DNA of 64,000 nt, taken from positions 1 to 64,000 of the forward strand of contig JAIPCX010000016.1 of the NCBI GenBank assembly GCA_021737945.1. Reading direction: 5' to 3'. This DNA comes from Polynucleobacter sp. GTDB lineage: Bacteria > Pseudomonadota > Gammaproteobacteria > Burkholderiales > Burkholderiaceae_D. The position numbers were made by a program, and so were the translations under genes. Shown piece by piece: positions 46,947-56,968 of this stretch (position 1 is the stretch's first letter; every line of letters starts with the position of its first letter). The notes under the pieces are model-generated. The model saw only the letters and a list, made by a program, of their open reading frames with translations, ran no database searches and was not told the origin of the DNA.

Positions 46947-47936
46947 TTACGCTGCCTTGGATTGGGCTGCCTGTTTTTCTGCATGGGCATTCAAACCGTC
47001 ACGAAACCAAGCACCGTCATCCCATGCCTTACGACGTGTTTGAATACGATCACGATTGCACGGGCCATTACCTTTTAAAACATTGTAGAACTCCGACCAA
47101 TCGATCGCACCAAAGTCATACTGACCACGCTCTTCATTCCAGCGTAAATCAGGATCAGGAATACTCAAACCTAAAAACTCAGCCTGCGGCACTGTTTGAT
47201 CAACCATGCGCTGACGCAGTTCATCATTAGAAAATAATTTAATCTTCCAACGCGCCGACTGAGCGCTATTCACCGACTCCGTATCGGGCGGGCCAAACAT
47301 CATCAGTGCCGGCCACCACCACCGGTTTAATGCTTCCTGAGCCATTTGCTTTTGTTCTGGCGTTCCGCGACATAAAGCCATCACCACATCAAATCCCTGA
47401 CGCGCATGAAACGCTTCTTCTTTACAGATGCGCACCATCGCACGCGCATACGGTCCATATGAACAACGACATAAAGGAATTTGATTGATAATCGCAGCAC
47501 CATCGACCAACCAACCAATCATGCCAATATCAGCCCAACTCAAAGTGGGGTAATTAAAAATGCTGGAGTACTTTGCTTTGCCAGATAACAGATCGAGCGT
47601 CATCTGATCACGCGACACGCCCAATGTTTCAGCGGCACTGTAGAGATAGAGACCGTGTCCGGCTTCGTCTTGAATTTTCGCTAAGAGAATAGTCTTGCGT
47701 TTAAGCGTAGGCGCTCGCGTTACCCAATTCCCTTCCGGAAGCTGCCCCACAATCTCAGAATGCGCGTGCTGTGAAATTTGCCGGATTAAGGTTTTACGAT
47801 AACCCTCCGTCATCCAATCTCTGGGTTCGATTTTTATGTCGGCATCAATGCGCTGCTCAAAGGCCCGCTCTTCAGGACTCAGTTCGTCGGCAGCGCTCAG
47901 ACTAGTGACGCCGGTATCGACCATTTGTGCATACAT
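46947..47936 (-). CDS. paaA: Phenylacetyl-CoA epoxidase catalytic subunit PaaA
   Basis: 329 residues. Di-iron subunit that epoxidises phenylacetyl-CoA. Motifs: E-x-x-H iron ligands in [20 protein letters not shown] and the second helix [15 protein letters not shown], with the N-terminal [22 protein letters not shown] lies upstream of the ATG. First gene of the paa operon, divergent from the PaaX-like regulator. Confidence 0.97.
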   Translation of the reverse strand: MYAQMVDTGVTSLSAADELSPEERAFEQRIDADIKIEPRDWMTEGYRKTLIRQISQHAHSEIVGQLPEGNWVTRAPTLKRKTILLAKIQDEAGHGLYLYSAAETLGVSRDQMTLDLLSGKAKYSSIFNYPTLSWADIGMIGWLVDGAAIINQIPLCRCSYGPYARAMVRICKEEAFHARQGFDVVMALCRGTPEQKQMAQEALNRWWWPALMMFGPPDTESVNSAQSARWKIKLFSNDELRQRMVDQTVPQAEFLGLSIPDPDLRWNEERGQYDFGAIDWSEFYNVLKGNGPCNRDRIQTRRKAWDDGAWFRDGLNAHAEKQAAQSKAA

Positions 47937-48021
47937 AGCAGGGGCTCCTTCCCTAGGGCTAGCTTAGCCGTTATGATACGCTAAAAGCTAATTTTTGAGA
48001 AAAACTGTATCGTTTAGCAGA

Positions 48022-48960
48022 ATGTCATCTTCCTCGCAAAATACCCCCGCATCCCCTGCTCTCGCCCGCTGGATAGCGCACAGCCTGCGCCAAAATCCAC
48101 CACGCGCGAAATCCTTAGTAATGACGGTCTTTGGGGACAGCATCGCGCTTAGGGGTGGTAGTGTCTGGCTGGGGAGTTTGATTGCTCTGCTAGCGCAGTT
48201 CGGCATCAGCGAACGACTAGTTCGCACCGCCGTCTACCGATTAAACGACGAGGGCTGGCTAGAATCGGTTCGAGAAGGTCGACGCAGTCAATACCGGCTG
48301 AGTGCTCAGGGTGAAAGACGCTTCTTGCGCGCGCATCACCGTGTTTACGCATCACCAAGTTCGCAATGGGATGGCCGCTGGACCTTGGTGCACGTGCTAA
48401 CGAGTGCCACTAGCGCGCAAAAACTACTGCTTAAAAAAGAATTGATGTGGGAAGGCTTCGCAGCAATTGCTCCATCACTGTTCGCCTACCCCGGAGAAAA
48501 AAATGAAGCGCTGCGCGAGCTACTGCAACGCACACGAACCAGTAAGATCGTCACTATTCTTTCAGCGACGGATGCTGGGCTAACGAATGCTGTACCGCTA
48601 TCGACGCAGGTATCAACGGCTTGGCCCTTGAAAGAAGCGCGCTTAGCATATAAAAAATTTCTATCGCGTTTCGAGAGTTTGCAGCAATTACTCTCTGCGG
48701 AAAATGGGATACAACCAGAACAAGCTTTCGTACTGCGCACACTCTTAATACACGACTACCGACGCGCACTTCTGACCGACCCAAATCTACCGAATGAACT
48801 GCTAGGTTCCGAATGGCCAGGGGAGGCTGCATATACTTTATCGCAGGCGATCTACAAAAAAATCGAAAAGGCTGCCGATAAACAGGTGGCGACTATCCTT
48901 TCGCTAGAGCAGCTGGATGTGCCACCGATAGATAAACGATTCACGCAGCGGTTTCCTTAA
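48022..48960 (+). CDS. paaX: PaaX-like transcriptional repressor
   Basis: 312 residues from ATG 48022; a TTG at 47995 is less likely. The N-terminal winged helix shows SERLVRTAVYRLNDEGWLES and RSQYRLSAQGERRFL, then a PaaX-type effector domain (WDGRWTLVHVLT, LMWEGFAAIAPSLFAYP). PaaX represses phenylacetate genes and is relieved by phenylacetyl-CoA. It is transcribed divergently from paaA, so the 85-base gap (47937-48021) likely holds the operator. Confidence 0.92.
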   Translation: MSSSSQNTPASPALARWIAHSLRQNPPRAKSLVMTVFGDSIALRGGSVWLGSLIALLAQFGISERLVRTAVYRLNDEGWLESVREGRRSQYRLSAQGERRFLRAHHRVYASPSSQWDGRWTLVHVLTSATSAQKLLLKKELMWEGFAAIAPSLFAYPGEKNEALRELLQRTRTSKIVTILSATDAGLTNAVPLSTQVSTAWPLKEARLAYKKFLSRFESLQQLLSAENGIQPEQAFVLRTLLIHDYRRALLTDPNLPNELLGSEWPGEAAYTLSQAIYKKIEKAADKQVATILSLEQLDVPPIDKRFTQRFP

Positions 48961-48983
48961 ATAATAGCGATTATCAGCTGAAC

Positions 48984-49442
48984 CTAGATCAACTCAGCGA
49001 CCATCTCAATCTCAACACAAGCACCTAAGGGAATCTGCGCCACACCAAAGGCCGAGCGTGCATGGCGACCTGCATCACCAAATACCTCTGCCAACAACTC
49101 CGATGCGCCGTTAGTGACTAAATGATGCTCAGTAAAATCCGGTGAAGAATTGACCAAGCTAACCAACTTGACGATGCGCTTAACCTTAGATAAATCCCCA
49201 CCGCACGCATCTTTCAGCGTAGCCATTAAGTCAATAGCAATCGAGCGCGCAGCCTGCTTACCCTCATCGGTGGTCATGTTCCGACCCAACTGACCAACCC
49301 ACGGCTTACCTTCTTTTTTTGCAATATGTCCCGATACGTAAAGTGTATTACCGGTGCGGACGTACATGACATAAGCGGCGGCCGGAGTCGCCACAGCTGG
49401 CAGGGTGATGTTTAGCGCAGCAAGTTTTTGATCAATCGACAT
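48984..49442 (-). CDS. RidA (YjgF/Rid) family protein
   Basis: 152 residues from the ATG at 49442; the frame extends further upstream but lacks a site there. Family motifs: YVMYVRTGNTLYVSGHIA, VGQLGRNMTTDEGKQAAR, and a C-terminal RSAFGVAQIPLGACVEIEM with the Arg seen in active Rid enzymes. It belongs to the longer TdcF/YjgF-like subset and likely hydrolyses reactive enamine/imine intermediates or does related work. Confidence 0.9.
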   Translation of the reverse strand: MSIDQKLAALNITLPAVATPAAAYVMYVRTGNTLYVSGHIAKKEGKPWVGQLGRNMTTDEGKQAARSIAIDLMATLKDACGGDLSKVKRIVKLVSLVNSSPDFTEHHLVTNGASELLAEVFGDAGRHARSAFGVAQIPLGACVEIEMVAELI

Positions 49443-49565
49443 GGCAAGTTCCAATAGAAAAAGAGGTACTAATTTTACCTCGCCACCTCTTGAAATCAGC
49501 CAAGTCACCCCAAGATGATTGCCAATTACGCAAATTTCCAACTAATTTTATTAACAGAGGACGCC

Positions 49566-51479
49566 ATGGGCACTTCCGACAAACAAGTGATGGGCTTTCA
49601 AGCCGAAGTCAAACAGCTGCTGCAGCTAATGATTCATTCGCTGTACTCAAATAAAGAAATTTTTCTGCGCGAGTTAGTTTCTAATGCTTCCGATGCTTCC
49701 GACAAATTGCGCTTTGAAGCGATTAACAACGCTGAGCTGTTTGAAGGTGACAGCGAGCTGGCCATTCAAATTGAATTTGACAAAGCCGCTCGCACCATCA
49801 GCATCACCGACAACGGCATCGGTTTATCGCAAGCAGAAGCCGTTGAACATTTAGGCACGATCGCCAAATCAGGTACCAAAGAATTTTTCTCCCGCCTCTC
49901 CGGCGATCAACAAAAAGATGCCGCAATGATTGGCCAGTTTGGTGTGGGCTTCTACTCGGGTTTTATTATTGCTAACAAAATTACAGTGGAATCACGTCGT
50001 GCTGGTTTGCCTGCAGAACAAGGCGTCAAATGGGAATCGGCTGGTGAAGGTGAATTTAGCGTAGAAACCATTAACAAGCCACAACGTGGCACTCGCATCA
50101 CGCTTCATTTGCGTGAAGGCGAAGATGATTTTCTGTCGGCCTGGCAGCTGCGCTCCATCATCCGCAAATACTCAGACCATATTTCTTTGCCCATCAAAAT
50201 GCACAAAGAAGAATGGGATGAAGAGAAAAAAGAAATGATCGTCAAGGATGAACTGGAAACAGTTAATCAAGCCAGTGCGCTCTGGGCCCGCAGCAAATCC
50301 GATATCACCGAAGAGCAGTACACCGAATTTTACAAACATGTATCGCATGATTTTCAAGAGCCTTTAAGCTGGACTCACAATCGTGTCGAAGGTCGAAGTG
50401 AATACACACAACTACTTTACATTCCTGCTCACGCACCGTTTGATATGTGGGATCGCGAAAAACGTGGCGGCATCAAGCTGTACGTAAAACGTGTGTTCAT
50501 CATGGACGATGCCGAGCAGCTGATGCCGGTCTATCTGCGCTTTGTAAAAGGTGTGATTGATTCAAATGATCTGCCTCTGAATGTATCGCGCGAAATTCTG
50601 CAAGAATCGCGCGATGTTAAAGTCATCCGCGAAGGCTCGACTAAACGTGTACTCGGCATGCTGGAAGAACTGGCGAACGCCGATGAGCAAGAGAAAAAAA
50701 ATAAGTACGCTAATTTCTGGAAAGAATTCGGACCGGTCTTAAAAGAAGGTATAGGCGAGGATTCAACCAACAAAGAACGCATCGCTAAGCTGCTGCGCTT
50801 TGCCAGCACACAAAATGACACTGACGTACAAAACGTGTCGTTTGGTGATTACGTCTCCCGTATGAAAGAAGGCCAAGACAAAATTTACTACGTCACCGCC
50901 GACACTTGGATGGCCGCTAAAAATAGTCCGCATCTGGAAATCTTCCGCAAAAAAGGGGTGGAAGTTCTTCTACTCACCGAGCGCGTGGATGAATGGATGC
51001 TGTCTTTCTTAAATGAGTTCGACGGCAAAGCTCTGGTATCGGTAGCTAAAGGCGATCTAGATCTAGGCCAACTAGAAGACGAGAACGAGAAAAAACAGAA
51101 AGAAGAAACCGAGACCGATTTCAAAGAATTAGTCGAAAAAATGAAAGTAGCGCTCGCTGAAAAAGCAAAAGATGTCCGCGTAACTTTCCGTCTGACGGAT
51201 TCACCTGCTTGTTTGGTTGCCGGTGAAAACGAGCTATCGGGTAATTTACTCAGAATGCTTAAAGCCGCAGGTCAAACAGCCCCTGACACTAAACCCACGT
51301 TGGAAATTAATCCACATCATCCGCTTGTGCAGCGTCTGAAATACGAAGATGCTAAATTCGATGATTGGAGCAGCCTACTGTTTGATCAAGCCTTGCTGGC
51401 TGAAGGTGGACAACTGAGTGACCCTGCAGGATTTGTCAAAAAACTCAACGACATGTTGCTGGGCATGACAGGTAAATAA
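49566..51479 (+). CDS. htpG: Molecular chaperone HtpG (Hsp90)
   Basis: 637 residues from the ATG at 49566 (AGAGGA upstream). ATPase motifs: [44 protein letters not shown] and GTRITLHL. The middle domain and C-terminal dimerisation domain are intact. Followed by a terminator. Confidence 0.98.
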   Translation: MGTSDKQVMGFQAEVKQLLQLMIHSLYSNKEIFLRELVSNASDASDKLRFEAINNAELFEGDSELAIQIEFDKAARTISITDNGIGLSQAEAVEHLGTIAKSGTKEFFSRLSGDQQKDAAMIGQFGVGFYSGFIIANKITVESRRAGLPAEQGVKWESAGEGEFSVETINKPQRGTRITLHLREGEDDFLSAWQLRSIIRKYSDHISLPIKMHKEEWDEEKKEMIVKDELETVNQASALWARSKSDITEEQYTEFYKHVSHDFQEPLSWTHNRVEGRSEYTQLLYIPAHAPFDMWDREKRGGIKLYVKRVFIMDDAEQLMPVYLRFVKGVIDSNDLPLNVSREILQESRDVKVIREGSTKRVLGMLEELANADEQEKKNKYANFWKEFGPVLKEGIGEDSTNKERIAKLLRFASTQNDTDVQNVSFGDYVSRMKEGQDKIYYVTADTWMAAKNSPHLEIFRKKGVEVLLLTERVDEWMLSFLNEFDGKALVSVAKGDLDLGQLEDENEKKQKEETETDFKELVEKMKVALAEKAKDVRVTFRLTDSPACLVAGENELSGNLLRMLKAAGQTAPDTKPTLEINPHHPLVQRLKYEDAKFDDWSSLLFDQALLAEGGQLSDPAGFVKKLNDMLLGMTGK

Positions 51480-51490
51480 TTAAACTAAAC

Positions 51491-51532
51491 AAAAACGCGC
51501 ACCGCGATGAATTATCGTTGTGCGCGTTTTTT
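51491..51532 (+). terminator. Intrinsic terminator after htpG
   Basis: AAAAACGCGCAC and GTGCGCGTTTTTT form a stem with an internal loop and end in a T-run, between the convergent htpG and SDR genes. It may serve both. Confidence 0.87.
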
Positions 51533-51549
51533 ATACTTTTAAAAACCTA

Positions 51550-52299
51550 TTAGCGACCACCTGCTACATCGATGGTCGTGCCCGTCACATACGATGACTG
51601 ATCGGACAACAACCACAAAATTGCATCTGCAATTTCTTCAGCAGTCCCGCCCCGCTTCATAGGCACGCCTTCTTTAGCACGATCTACGCGACCCGGCTCA
51701 CCGGCGCTGGCGTGAATCTCGGTATAGATCAATCCTGGACGAACGGCATTCACACGAATATTTTCTGTCGCAACTTCTTTAGCTAAGCCTATAGTCATGG
51801 AATCCACTGCACCTTTCGCTGCGGCGTAATCGACAAATTCATTCGGTGATCCGATACGCGCAGCTACTGACGACACATTCACAATGCCGCCGCCTTTACC
51901 ACCATGTCGAGTCGACATGCGCAGTACCGCTTCTTTGGCACATAAAAAACTACCGATGACATTCACACCAAGTACTCGCTGCCAGCGCGCGGCATCCATC
52001 TCTTCTAAGCGCATGATTTTTTCTAATATGCCGGCGTTGTTAACTAAGGCATCAAGTCGTCCAAGCTGCGCATCCACTTGTTTAAATACACTCAGCACAT
52101 CGGCTTCGACTGCCACATCGGCTTGTAACATCAAGGCTTTGCGGCCCGTTGCTCGAATTTTTTCAGCGACCTCATTCGCTGCTGCCGCATTGCTCTGGTA
52201 AGTGAACGCCACGTCATAACCACGTTGTGCGGCGAGTATCGCCGTGGCTGCACCAATGCCACGGCTACCGCCGGTTATTAAAATGACAGGATGAGTCAT
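51550..52299 (-). CDS. SDR family oxidoreductase
   Basis: 249 residues; the ATG at 52299 is preferred over one five codons upstream, which has no site. Motifs: ITGGSRGIGAATAILAA, NNAGILEK, SSVAARIG and YAAAKGAVDSM, with a C-terminal VTGTTIDVAGGR. NAD(P)-dependent reductase of the FabG/glucose-dehydrogenase-like group. Substrate unknown. Confidence 0.87.
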   Translation of the reverse strand: MTHPVILITGGSRGIGAATAILAAQRGYDVAFTYQSNAAAANEVAEKIRATGRKALMLQADVAVEADVLSVFKQVDAQLGRLDALVNNAGILEKIMRLEEMDAARWQRVLGVNVIGSFLCAKEAVLRMSTRHGGKGGGIVNVSSVAARIGSPNEFVDYAAAKGAVDSMTIGLAKEVATENIRVNAVRPGLIYTEIHASAGEPGRVDRAKEGVPMKRGGTAEEIADAILWLLSDQSSYVTGTTIDVAGGR

Positions 52300-52475
52300 G
52301 ATGAGAGTCTCCATTTTTTAGTTGTGCGCAGATTGTAGCGCGAGCTTAAGTCGACCCAATTCTGCACCCAGCTCTAGCTCTAGCCCGCCCGAGAGTGCGA
52401 ATACGAGTGGCATCTGACCAAGAGCAAGTAAACTAGTGTTCTTTCGTACTAAATCGCTTTTGAAGCAAAAATCTC

Positions 52476-53267
52476 ATGCCTCGCAATCCGCCTAGTTCTA
52501 CCCCACCCCGTCGCAGAACACCCAAATATGCGCCTGTGACGTTGTCTGAGCAAGAAGGGGTGCGCTATCTTCACTTCGGCACGGAATGGATACAAGGGGC
52601 CATGCGCATTCGCAAGCCCGATTGGTTAGAGCTGGAATATGCGCAGCAAATGATGGCGTGGATGCTATTCATGGACCAACCCAAACGTATTGTGCAACTT
52701 GGCTTAGGCGCGGCTGCACTGACTAAATTTTGTCGACGCTGGCATCCTCAATCTTCCATCACCGCGGTGGAACTCAATCCATCAGTGATTGATGTGTGCC
52801 ATTCGATGTTCAAATTACCGCAGGAAGATGAGTTGCTCTCTATCATCCAAGGTGATGCGATGGATTTTGTAGATGATCGTGCTAATCATCGTAAGGTCGA
52901 TATTTTACAAATTGATTTGTATGATGCAACGGCTCGTGGACCGGTCTTAGAATCGCTTGAGTTTTATCGCAGCTGTGCGGCCTGTCTGTCACGCGGCGGG
53001 ATCGCTACGATTAATTTATTCGGTGATCATCCAAGTTATCAGCGCAACGTACCAGCGATATGCGAAGCATTTGATGCTGCAATTTGTTTACCCGAGGTCC
53101 ATCAAGGTAACGTCGTCGTTATCGCGTTTAAAAATGCACCTAAGGTGAATTTTGCAGATCTCTATGCGCGCGCTGCGGTCATTAACGACATCACCAAATT
53201 ACCCGCACGATCGTGGGTGGATGGCATCAAGTCGGCGGTGACTGAAGGCTCGCCAATAGATCGCTAA
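52476..53267 (+). CDS. Spermidine synthase-like protein
   Basis: 263 residues. A SpeE-like aminopropyl/methyl-transferase fold with IVQLGLGAAALTKFCRRW, TAVELNPSVIDVC, GDAMDFVDD and DILQIDLYDA. The polyamine-binding part is only loosely like true SpeE, so the activity is not certain. Overlaps the convergent epimerase gene by 41 bases at the 3' end. Confidence 0.8.
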   Translation: MPRNPPSSTPPRRRTPKYAPVTLSEQEGVRYLHFGTEWIQGAMRIRKPDWLELEYAQQMMAWMLFMDQPKRIVQLGLGAAALTKFCRRWHPQSSITAVELNPSVIDVCHSMFKLPQEDELLSIIQGDAMDFVDDRANHRKVDILQIDLYDATARGPVLESLEFYRSCAACLSRGGIATINLFGDHPSYQRNVPAICEAFDAAICLPEVHQGNVVVIAFKNAPKVNFADLYARAAVINDITKLPARSWVDGIKSAVTEGSPIDR

Positions 53268-54123
53268 CGGCTGGCCAGCGTAACCGAACACCTAATTCGG
53301 TTTTCATACGCTCGTTAGATAAACGACGCGACTCTGACATAAACGACAGCAGCATAGGCGAGACTTGTTTCGATAATTCTGCACGCGGTACGCGCGGCGG
53401 TAGTGGTAATTTAAATGCGGTAGCAACTTGATCGAAATAGTCACCCATCTTCAACGCAGAATCATCCACTGTGTGATAAACGCGCAGCGGCTGCGCCCGA
53501 AACAAAGCTAAGGCAATGATCTGAGCTAGATCGTCGGCGTGAATATGATTGGTGTAAACATCGTCAGAATCTAGTAGTGCAGGCGTGCCTTGGCGTAAAC
53601 GCTCTAACGGCAATCGATCAGCGGCATAAATACCTGGCACGCGCAGTATGGATAATTTTCCCTCGTGATGGCGCGCCCAGCGCCGCAAAACCCGTTCTGC
53701 ATCGACCCGACGCTCGGCCCGAGCGTTGACGGGGGCGACCGGTCTGGTCTCGTCAAAGGTCGCGCCCTTGCAATCACCATAAACGCCAGTAGTACTGACA
53801 TAAACAAGCCTGCCATGTCGGGGTAAAATGGCGACTAGATTGCGAGTGCGTTGATCCAGCGAGCCCTGCATCGGCGGTGGCGCTAAATGCACGACGATGT
53901 CAGCCAAGCCTTTGAGTCGATACAAGCTTTGAGGACTATCGAGATTGCCTAGTATAGGAATAACGCCCGCTGAGCGTAATTCTGATAACCGCTCTGACTG
54001 ACTCGTCAGAGCAAACACGCGAAAACGTGATCGCAGCAAAGGTATCAAGCGCATTCCAACATCGCCGCATCCAACGATGAGTAAGCGCGGCCTACCCAAG
54101 CCATTTAATTGTTTATTTTTCAT
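53227..54123 (-). CDS. NAD(P)-dependent epimerase/dehydratase-like protein
   Basis: 298 residues from the ATG at 54123. Rossmann start LLIVGCGDVGMRLIPLL, YVSTTGVYGDCKGATFDE, and a loop HIHADDLAQIIALAL. Resembles the YeeZ-type NAD-dependent epimerases. The substrate is unknown. It diverges from the ferredoxin-reductase gene with a 12-base gap. Confidence 0.83.
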   Translation of the reverse strand: MKNKQLNGLGRPRLLIVGCGDVGMRLIPLLRSRFRVFALTSQSERLSELRSAGVIPILGNLDSPQSLYRLKGLADIVVHLAPPPMQGSLDQRTRNLVAILPRHGRLVYVSTTGVYGDCKGATFDETRPVAPVNARAERRVDAERVLRRWARHHEGKLSILRVPGIYAADRLPLERLRQGTPALLDSDDVYTNHIHADDLAQIIALALFRAQPLRVYHTVDDSALKMGDYFDQVATAFKLPLPPRVPRAELSKQVSPMLLSFMSESRRLSNERMKTELGVRLRWPAVSDLLASLQSPPT

Positions 54124-54135
54124 TCGTGAGATTGT

Positions 54136-55164
54136 ATGACGTTCCAGGTACTTGTTAATCCCAGTGGTCGCCAATTTAGTTGTGATGCCGGTGAATCTAT
54201 TTTAGCTGCCGCCATTCGGGCGGGTGTTGGCCTACCTTATGGCTGCAAAAATGGCGCCTGCGGCAGCTGCAAAGGCAAGCTCGTATCAGGTCAGGCTGAG
54301 ATTGGTGCCCATCAAGAGCGTGCGCTCTCCGCTGCCGAACGTGAAGCTGGCCAAACTCTATTTTGTTGCGCCATGCCGCAATCGGACGTGGTGATTGAAG
54401 TGCGCGAAGTATTGGGTGTTGGTGATTTTCCGATTAAAAAACTGCCTTCACGCGTCGCCAAGCTCGAGCGCGTTACCGACGACGTAATGATTCTCTCGTT
54501 ACAGCTGCCTGCAACAGAACGTATGCAATTCAAAGCCGGTCAGTACATAGAGTTTCTGCTCAAAGATGGCAAGCGCCGCGCTTACAGTATGGCCACCGCT
54601 CCGCATTCGGATGAATTACTGGCTTTACACATACGCCATATGCCCGGTGGGCTTTTTACTGACCAGGTATTTGGCACACTAAAAGAAAAAGATATCCTGC
54701 GCTTCGAAGGCCCACTGGGTACATTTTTCTTACGCGAAGATTCGCAAAAACCTATCGTCATGCTGGCATCCGGCACCGGCTTTGCCCCGATTAAAGCCAT
54801 GATTGATCACTGGGCGCATCAAGAATCAACGCGCCCTGTTACCTTGTACTGGGGCGGTCGTCGACCTGCCGATTTGTATATGAACGCGCTGTGCGAAGAA
54901 TGGTCAAAAACTCTGCCAAACTTCCGCTACATACCGGTGATATCGGATGCGTTGCCTGAAGATAACTGGACAGGTCGCACTGGCTTTGTTCACAAAGCGG
55001 TCATGCAAGACCTGCAGAATCTGTTTGACTATCAGGTCTATGCTTGCGGTGCGCCGATCATGGTTGAAGCAGCGCAGCGAGATTTTGTCGCTGAATGCCA
55101 ATTACCGAATGAAGAATTTTTTGCTGATTCTTTTACCTCTGAAGCCGATCTCGTTAATTCTTAA
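54136..55164 (+). CDS. 2Fe-2S ferredoxin-NAD(P)H oxidoreductase (CDP-glucoseen-reductase-like)
   Basis: 342 residues. The N-terminal plant-type ferredoxin cluster is CKNGACGSCKGKLVSG plus the final FCC. The FNR part has RRAYSMATAP (FAD) and MLASGTGFAPIKAMI (NAD). Often annotated as CDP-6-deoxy-delta-3,4-glucoseen reductase, though the true partner is unknown. Followed by the aminotransferase gene after 3 bases, so they are co-transcribed. Confidence 0.87.
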   Translation: MTFQVLVNPSGRQFSCDAGESILAAAIRAGVGLPYGCKNGACGSCKGKLVSGQAEIGAHQERALSAAEREAGQTLFCCAMPQSDVVIEVREVLGVGDFPIKKLPSRVAKLERVTDDVMILSLQLPATERMQFKAGQYIEFLLKDGKRRAYSMATAPHSDELLALHIRHMPGGLFTDQVFGTLKEKDILRFEGPLGTFFLREDSQKPIVMLASGTGFAPIKAMIDHWAHQESTRPVTLYWGGRRPADLYMNALCEEWSKTLPNFRYIPVISDALPEDNWTGRTGFVHKAVMQDLQNLFDYQVYACGAPIMVEAAQRDFVAECQLPNEEFFADSFTSEADLVNS

Positions 55165-55167
55165 ATT

Positions 55168-56400
55168 ATGAATAAGCCTGAACACTTGCACGCCGCGTTT
55201 GATCAGTACCCGACCGAGTCGCTGCTGTACATCACCAATCGTCCGCCACTGGTATTTACCGAAGGCGATGGTATGTGGATGACTGATCATCAAGGTAAAC
55301 GCTACCTCGATTGGCTGCAGGGCTGGGCGGTGAATTGCTTAGGTCATTCACCTCAGTGCATTCAAGCAGCATTGACTGAGCAAGCAAAAAAAATTATTAA
55401 CCCCTCACCAGCTTTTTACAACGAGCCTTCGCTCAAGCTCGCCTCCATGCTGACATCGCATTCTTGCTTTGATCGCGTGTTTTTTGCCAACAGCGGTGCT
55501 GAAGCGAACGAAGGTGCCATCAAGCTAGCGCGTAAATGGGGCAAGCTCCATCCCAATAAAAGTAACCAGCATCGCTACGAAATCATCACCTTCAATCACA
55601 GCTTTCATGGTCGCACCCTGGCGACGATGTCTGCTTCAGGCAAAGCAGGTTGGGATACGATGTTTGCGCCTCAAGTGCCTGGCTTTCCAAAAGCTGAACT
55701 CAATGATTTAGCGAGTGTTGAAGCACTGATTAACGATAAAACCGTAGCCGTTATGTTAGAGCCAGTACAAGGCGAAGGTGGCGTGATCCCTGCATCGCGT
55801 GAATTTATGCAAGGCTTGCGCGCACTCACCAAAGTAAAAGATATTTTGCTGATCGTCGACGAAGTGCAAGCAGGCATGGGTCGCACCGGTAAATTATTTG
55901 CCTATCAGTTATCCGACATTGAGCCCGACATCATGACCTTGGGTAAAGGCATTGGTGGTGGTGTGCCACTGGCCGCTTTGCTGTGCACCGAAGCAGTGGC
56001 TGTATTCGAGCCTGGTGATCAAGGTGGTACCTACAACGGTAATCCACTCATGACAGCGGTGGGTATCGCTGTGTTGGAAACGTTGATAGCACCCGGCTTT
56101 ATGCAATCCGTTATCGACAAAGGTAATTACCTAAAAGCCGGCTTATTGAAATTAAGTGAACAGCATGATCTGGAAGGTGAACGCGGTGAGGGCTTACTGC
56201 GTGCCTTGAAATTAGGTTCACCTATAGGCGGCAAGATCGTTGAAATTGCGCGTGATCTCGAACCTGTAGGTCTGTTGCTCAATTCACCGCGCCCTGATTT
56301 GCTGCGCTTCATGCCAGCACTGAATTTAAGCACCGAAGAAATTGATTTGATGCTGAGCTTGCTGTCAGATGTGATACCACTTGCACGAAAAGATGCATGA
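55168..56400 (+). CDS. Class III (PLP-dependent) aminotransferase, ArgD-like
   Basis: 410 residues. Motifs: [59 protein letters not shown] and PLP Lys in [11 protein letters not shown]. Resembles acetylornithine/aspartate-family transaminases. Context gives no clear pathway, so argD is not assigned. Confidence 0.88.
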   Translation: MNKPEHLHAAFDQYPTESLLYITNRPPLVFTEGDGMWMTDHQGKRYLDWLQGWAVNCLGHSPQCIQAALTEQAKKIINPSPAFYNEPSLKLASMLTSHSCFDRVFFANSGAEANEGAIKLARKWGKLHPNKSNQHRYEIITFNHSFHGRTLATMSASGKAGWDTMFAPQVPGFPKAELNDLASVEALINDKTVAVMLEPVQGEGGVIPASREFMQGLRALTKVKDILLIVDEVQAGMGRTGKLFAYQLSDIEPDIMTLGKGIGGGVPLAALLCTEAVAVFEPGDQGGTYNGNPLMTAVGIAVLETLIAPGFMQSVIDKGNYLKAGLLKLSEQHDLEGERGEGLLRALKLGSPIGGKIVEIARDLEPVGLLLNSPRPDLLRFMPALNLSTEEIDLMLSLLSDVIPLARKDA

Positions 56401-56419
56401 TCAATTACTTTTTGTGAGC

Positions 56420-56815
56420 TTACAGTGCCAGTGAAAATCGTTTAGAAGTCGTATTGTTTTCATAACAAAAATCACGTAAATGAAGCATAGGTCCCTTTAG
56501 ATCGCCCCCTGAATTCAATGCTTTTTTTATGTTCTGCAGGTAGATACTATCGGTCTTCAACCCTAGTGATTCTGCTTTTTTCAAAATGAGCTGATAGGCC
56601 GGAAGTGCTTGCTCCATTCGCATAGTCTTGCTCATTAGCGCCGTTATTATCTTTTCTTTACGTGTAGCTGGCCGCAAATAAATTACCTCGATACCATTCT
56701 CAAATCGATGATCTTGCTGCAAACGAGCTTTTGATCCACCTAAATTTTTAATTTCATTCGCAATATCATTAAAATTCATATCCGAACTCAATCGAATAGT
56801 CGCTGTATTTTTCAT
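56420..56815 (-). CDS. Hypothetical protein
   Basis: 131 residues from the ATG at 56815; the frame is open to 56878 with another ATG, but neither start has a good ribosome binding site. Visible parts: a strand-rich start (ATIRLSSDMNFNDIANEI) and a basic helical middle (RKEKIITALMSKTMRM). No known family, signal peptide or membrane segment. It lies convergent with the aminotransferase gene. Confidence 0.6.
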   Translation of the reverse strand: MKNTATIRLSSDMNFNDIANEIKNLGGSKARLQQDHRFENGIEVIYLRPATRKEKIITALMSKTMRMEQALPAYQLILKKAESLGLKTDSIYLQNIKKALNSGGDLKGPMLHLRDFCYENNTTSKRFSLAL

Positions 56816-56921
56816 GGCATATGAAATAAGAAGTTGGCTAGTATGACCTACTCTAAAGTGCTTATTCCCTCTGTCCATATGGCTGATGATTTAGTACTGC
56901 GCTATAGCTGAAAATTCCAAT

Positions 56922-56949
56922 AAAAAAGCCTGCGTCTGCAGGCTTTTTT
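56922..56949 (-). terminator. Intrinsic terminator of the pyruvate dehydrogenase operon
   Basis: AAAAAAGCCTGC / GCAGGCTTTTTT with a four-base loop, just after the lpdA stop; the minus-strand read gives the T-run. Confidence 0.92.
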
Positions 56950-56968
56950 GTACCACCTAATCATCGTC

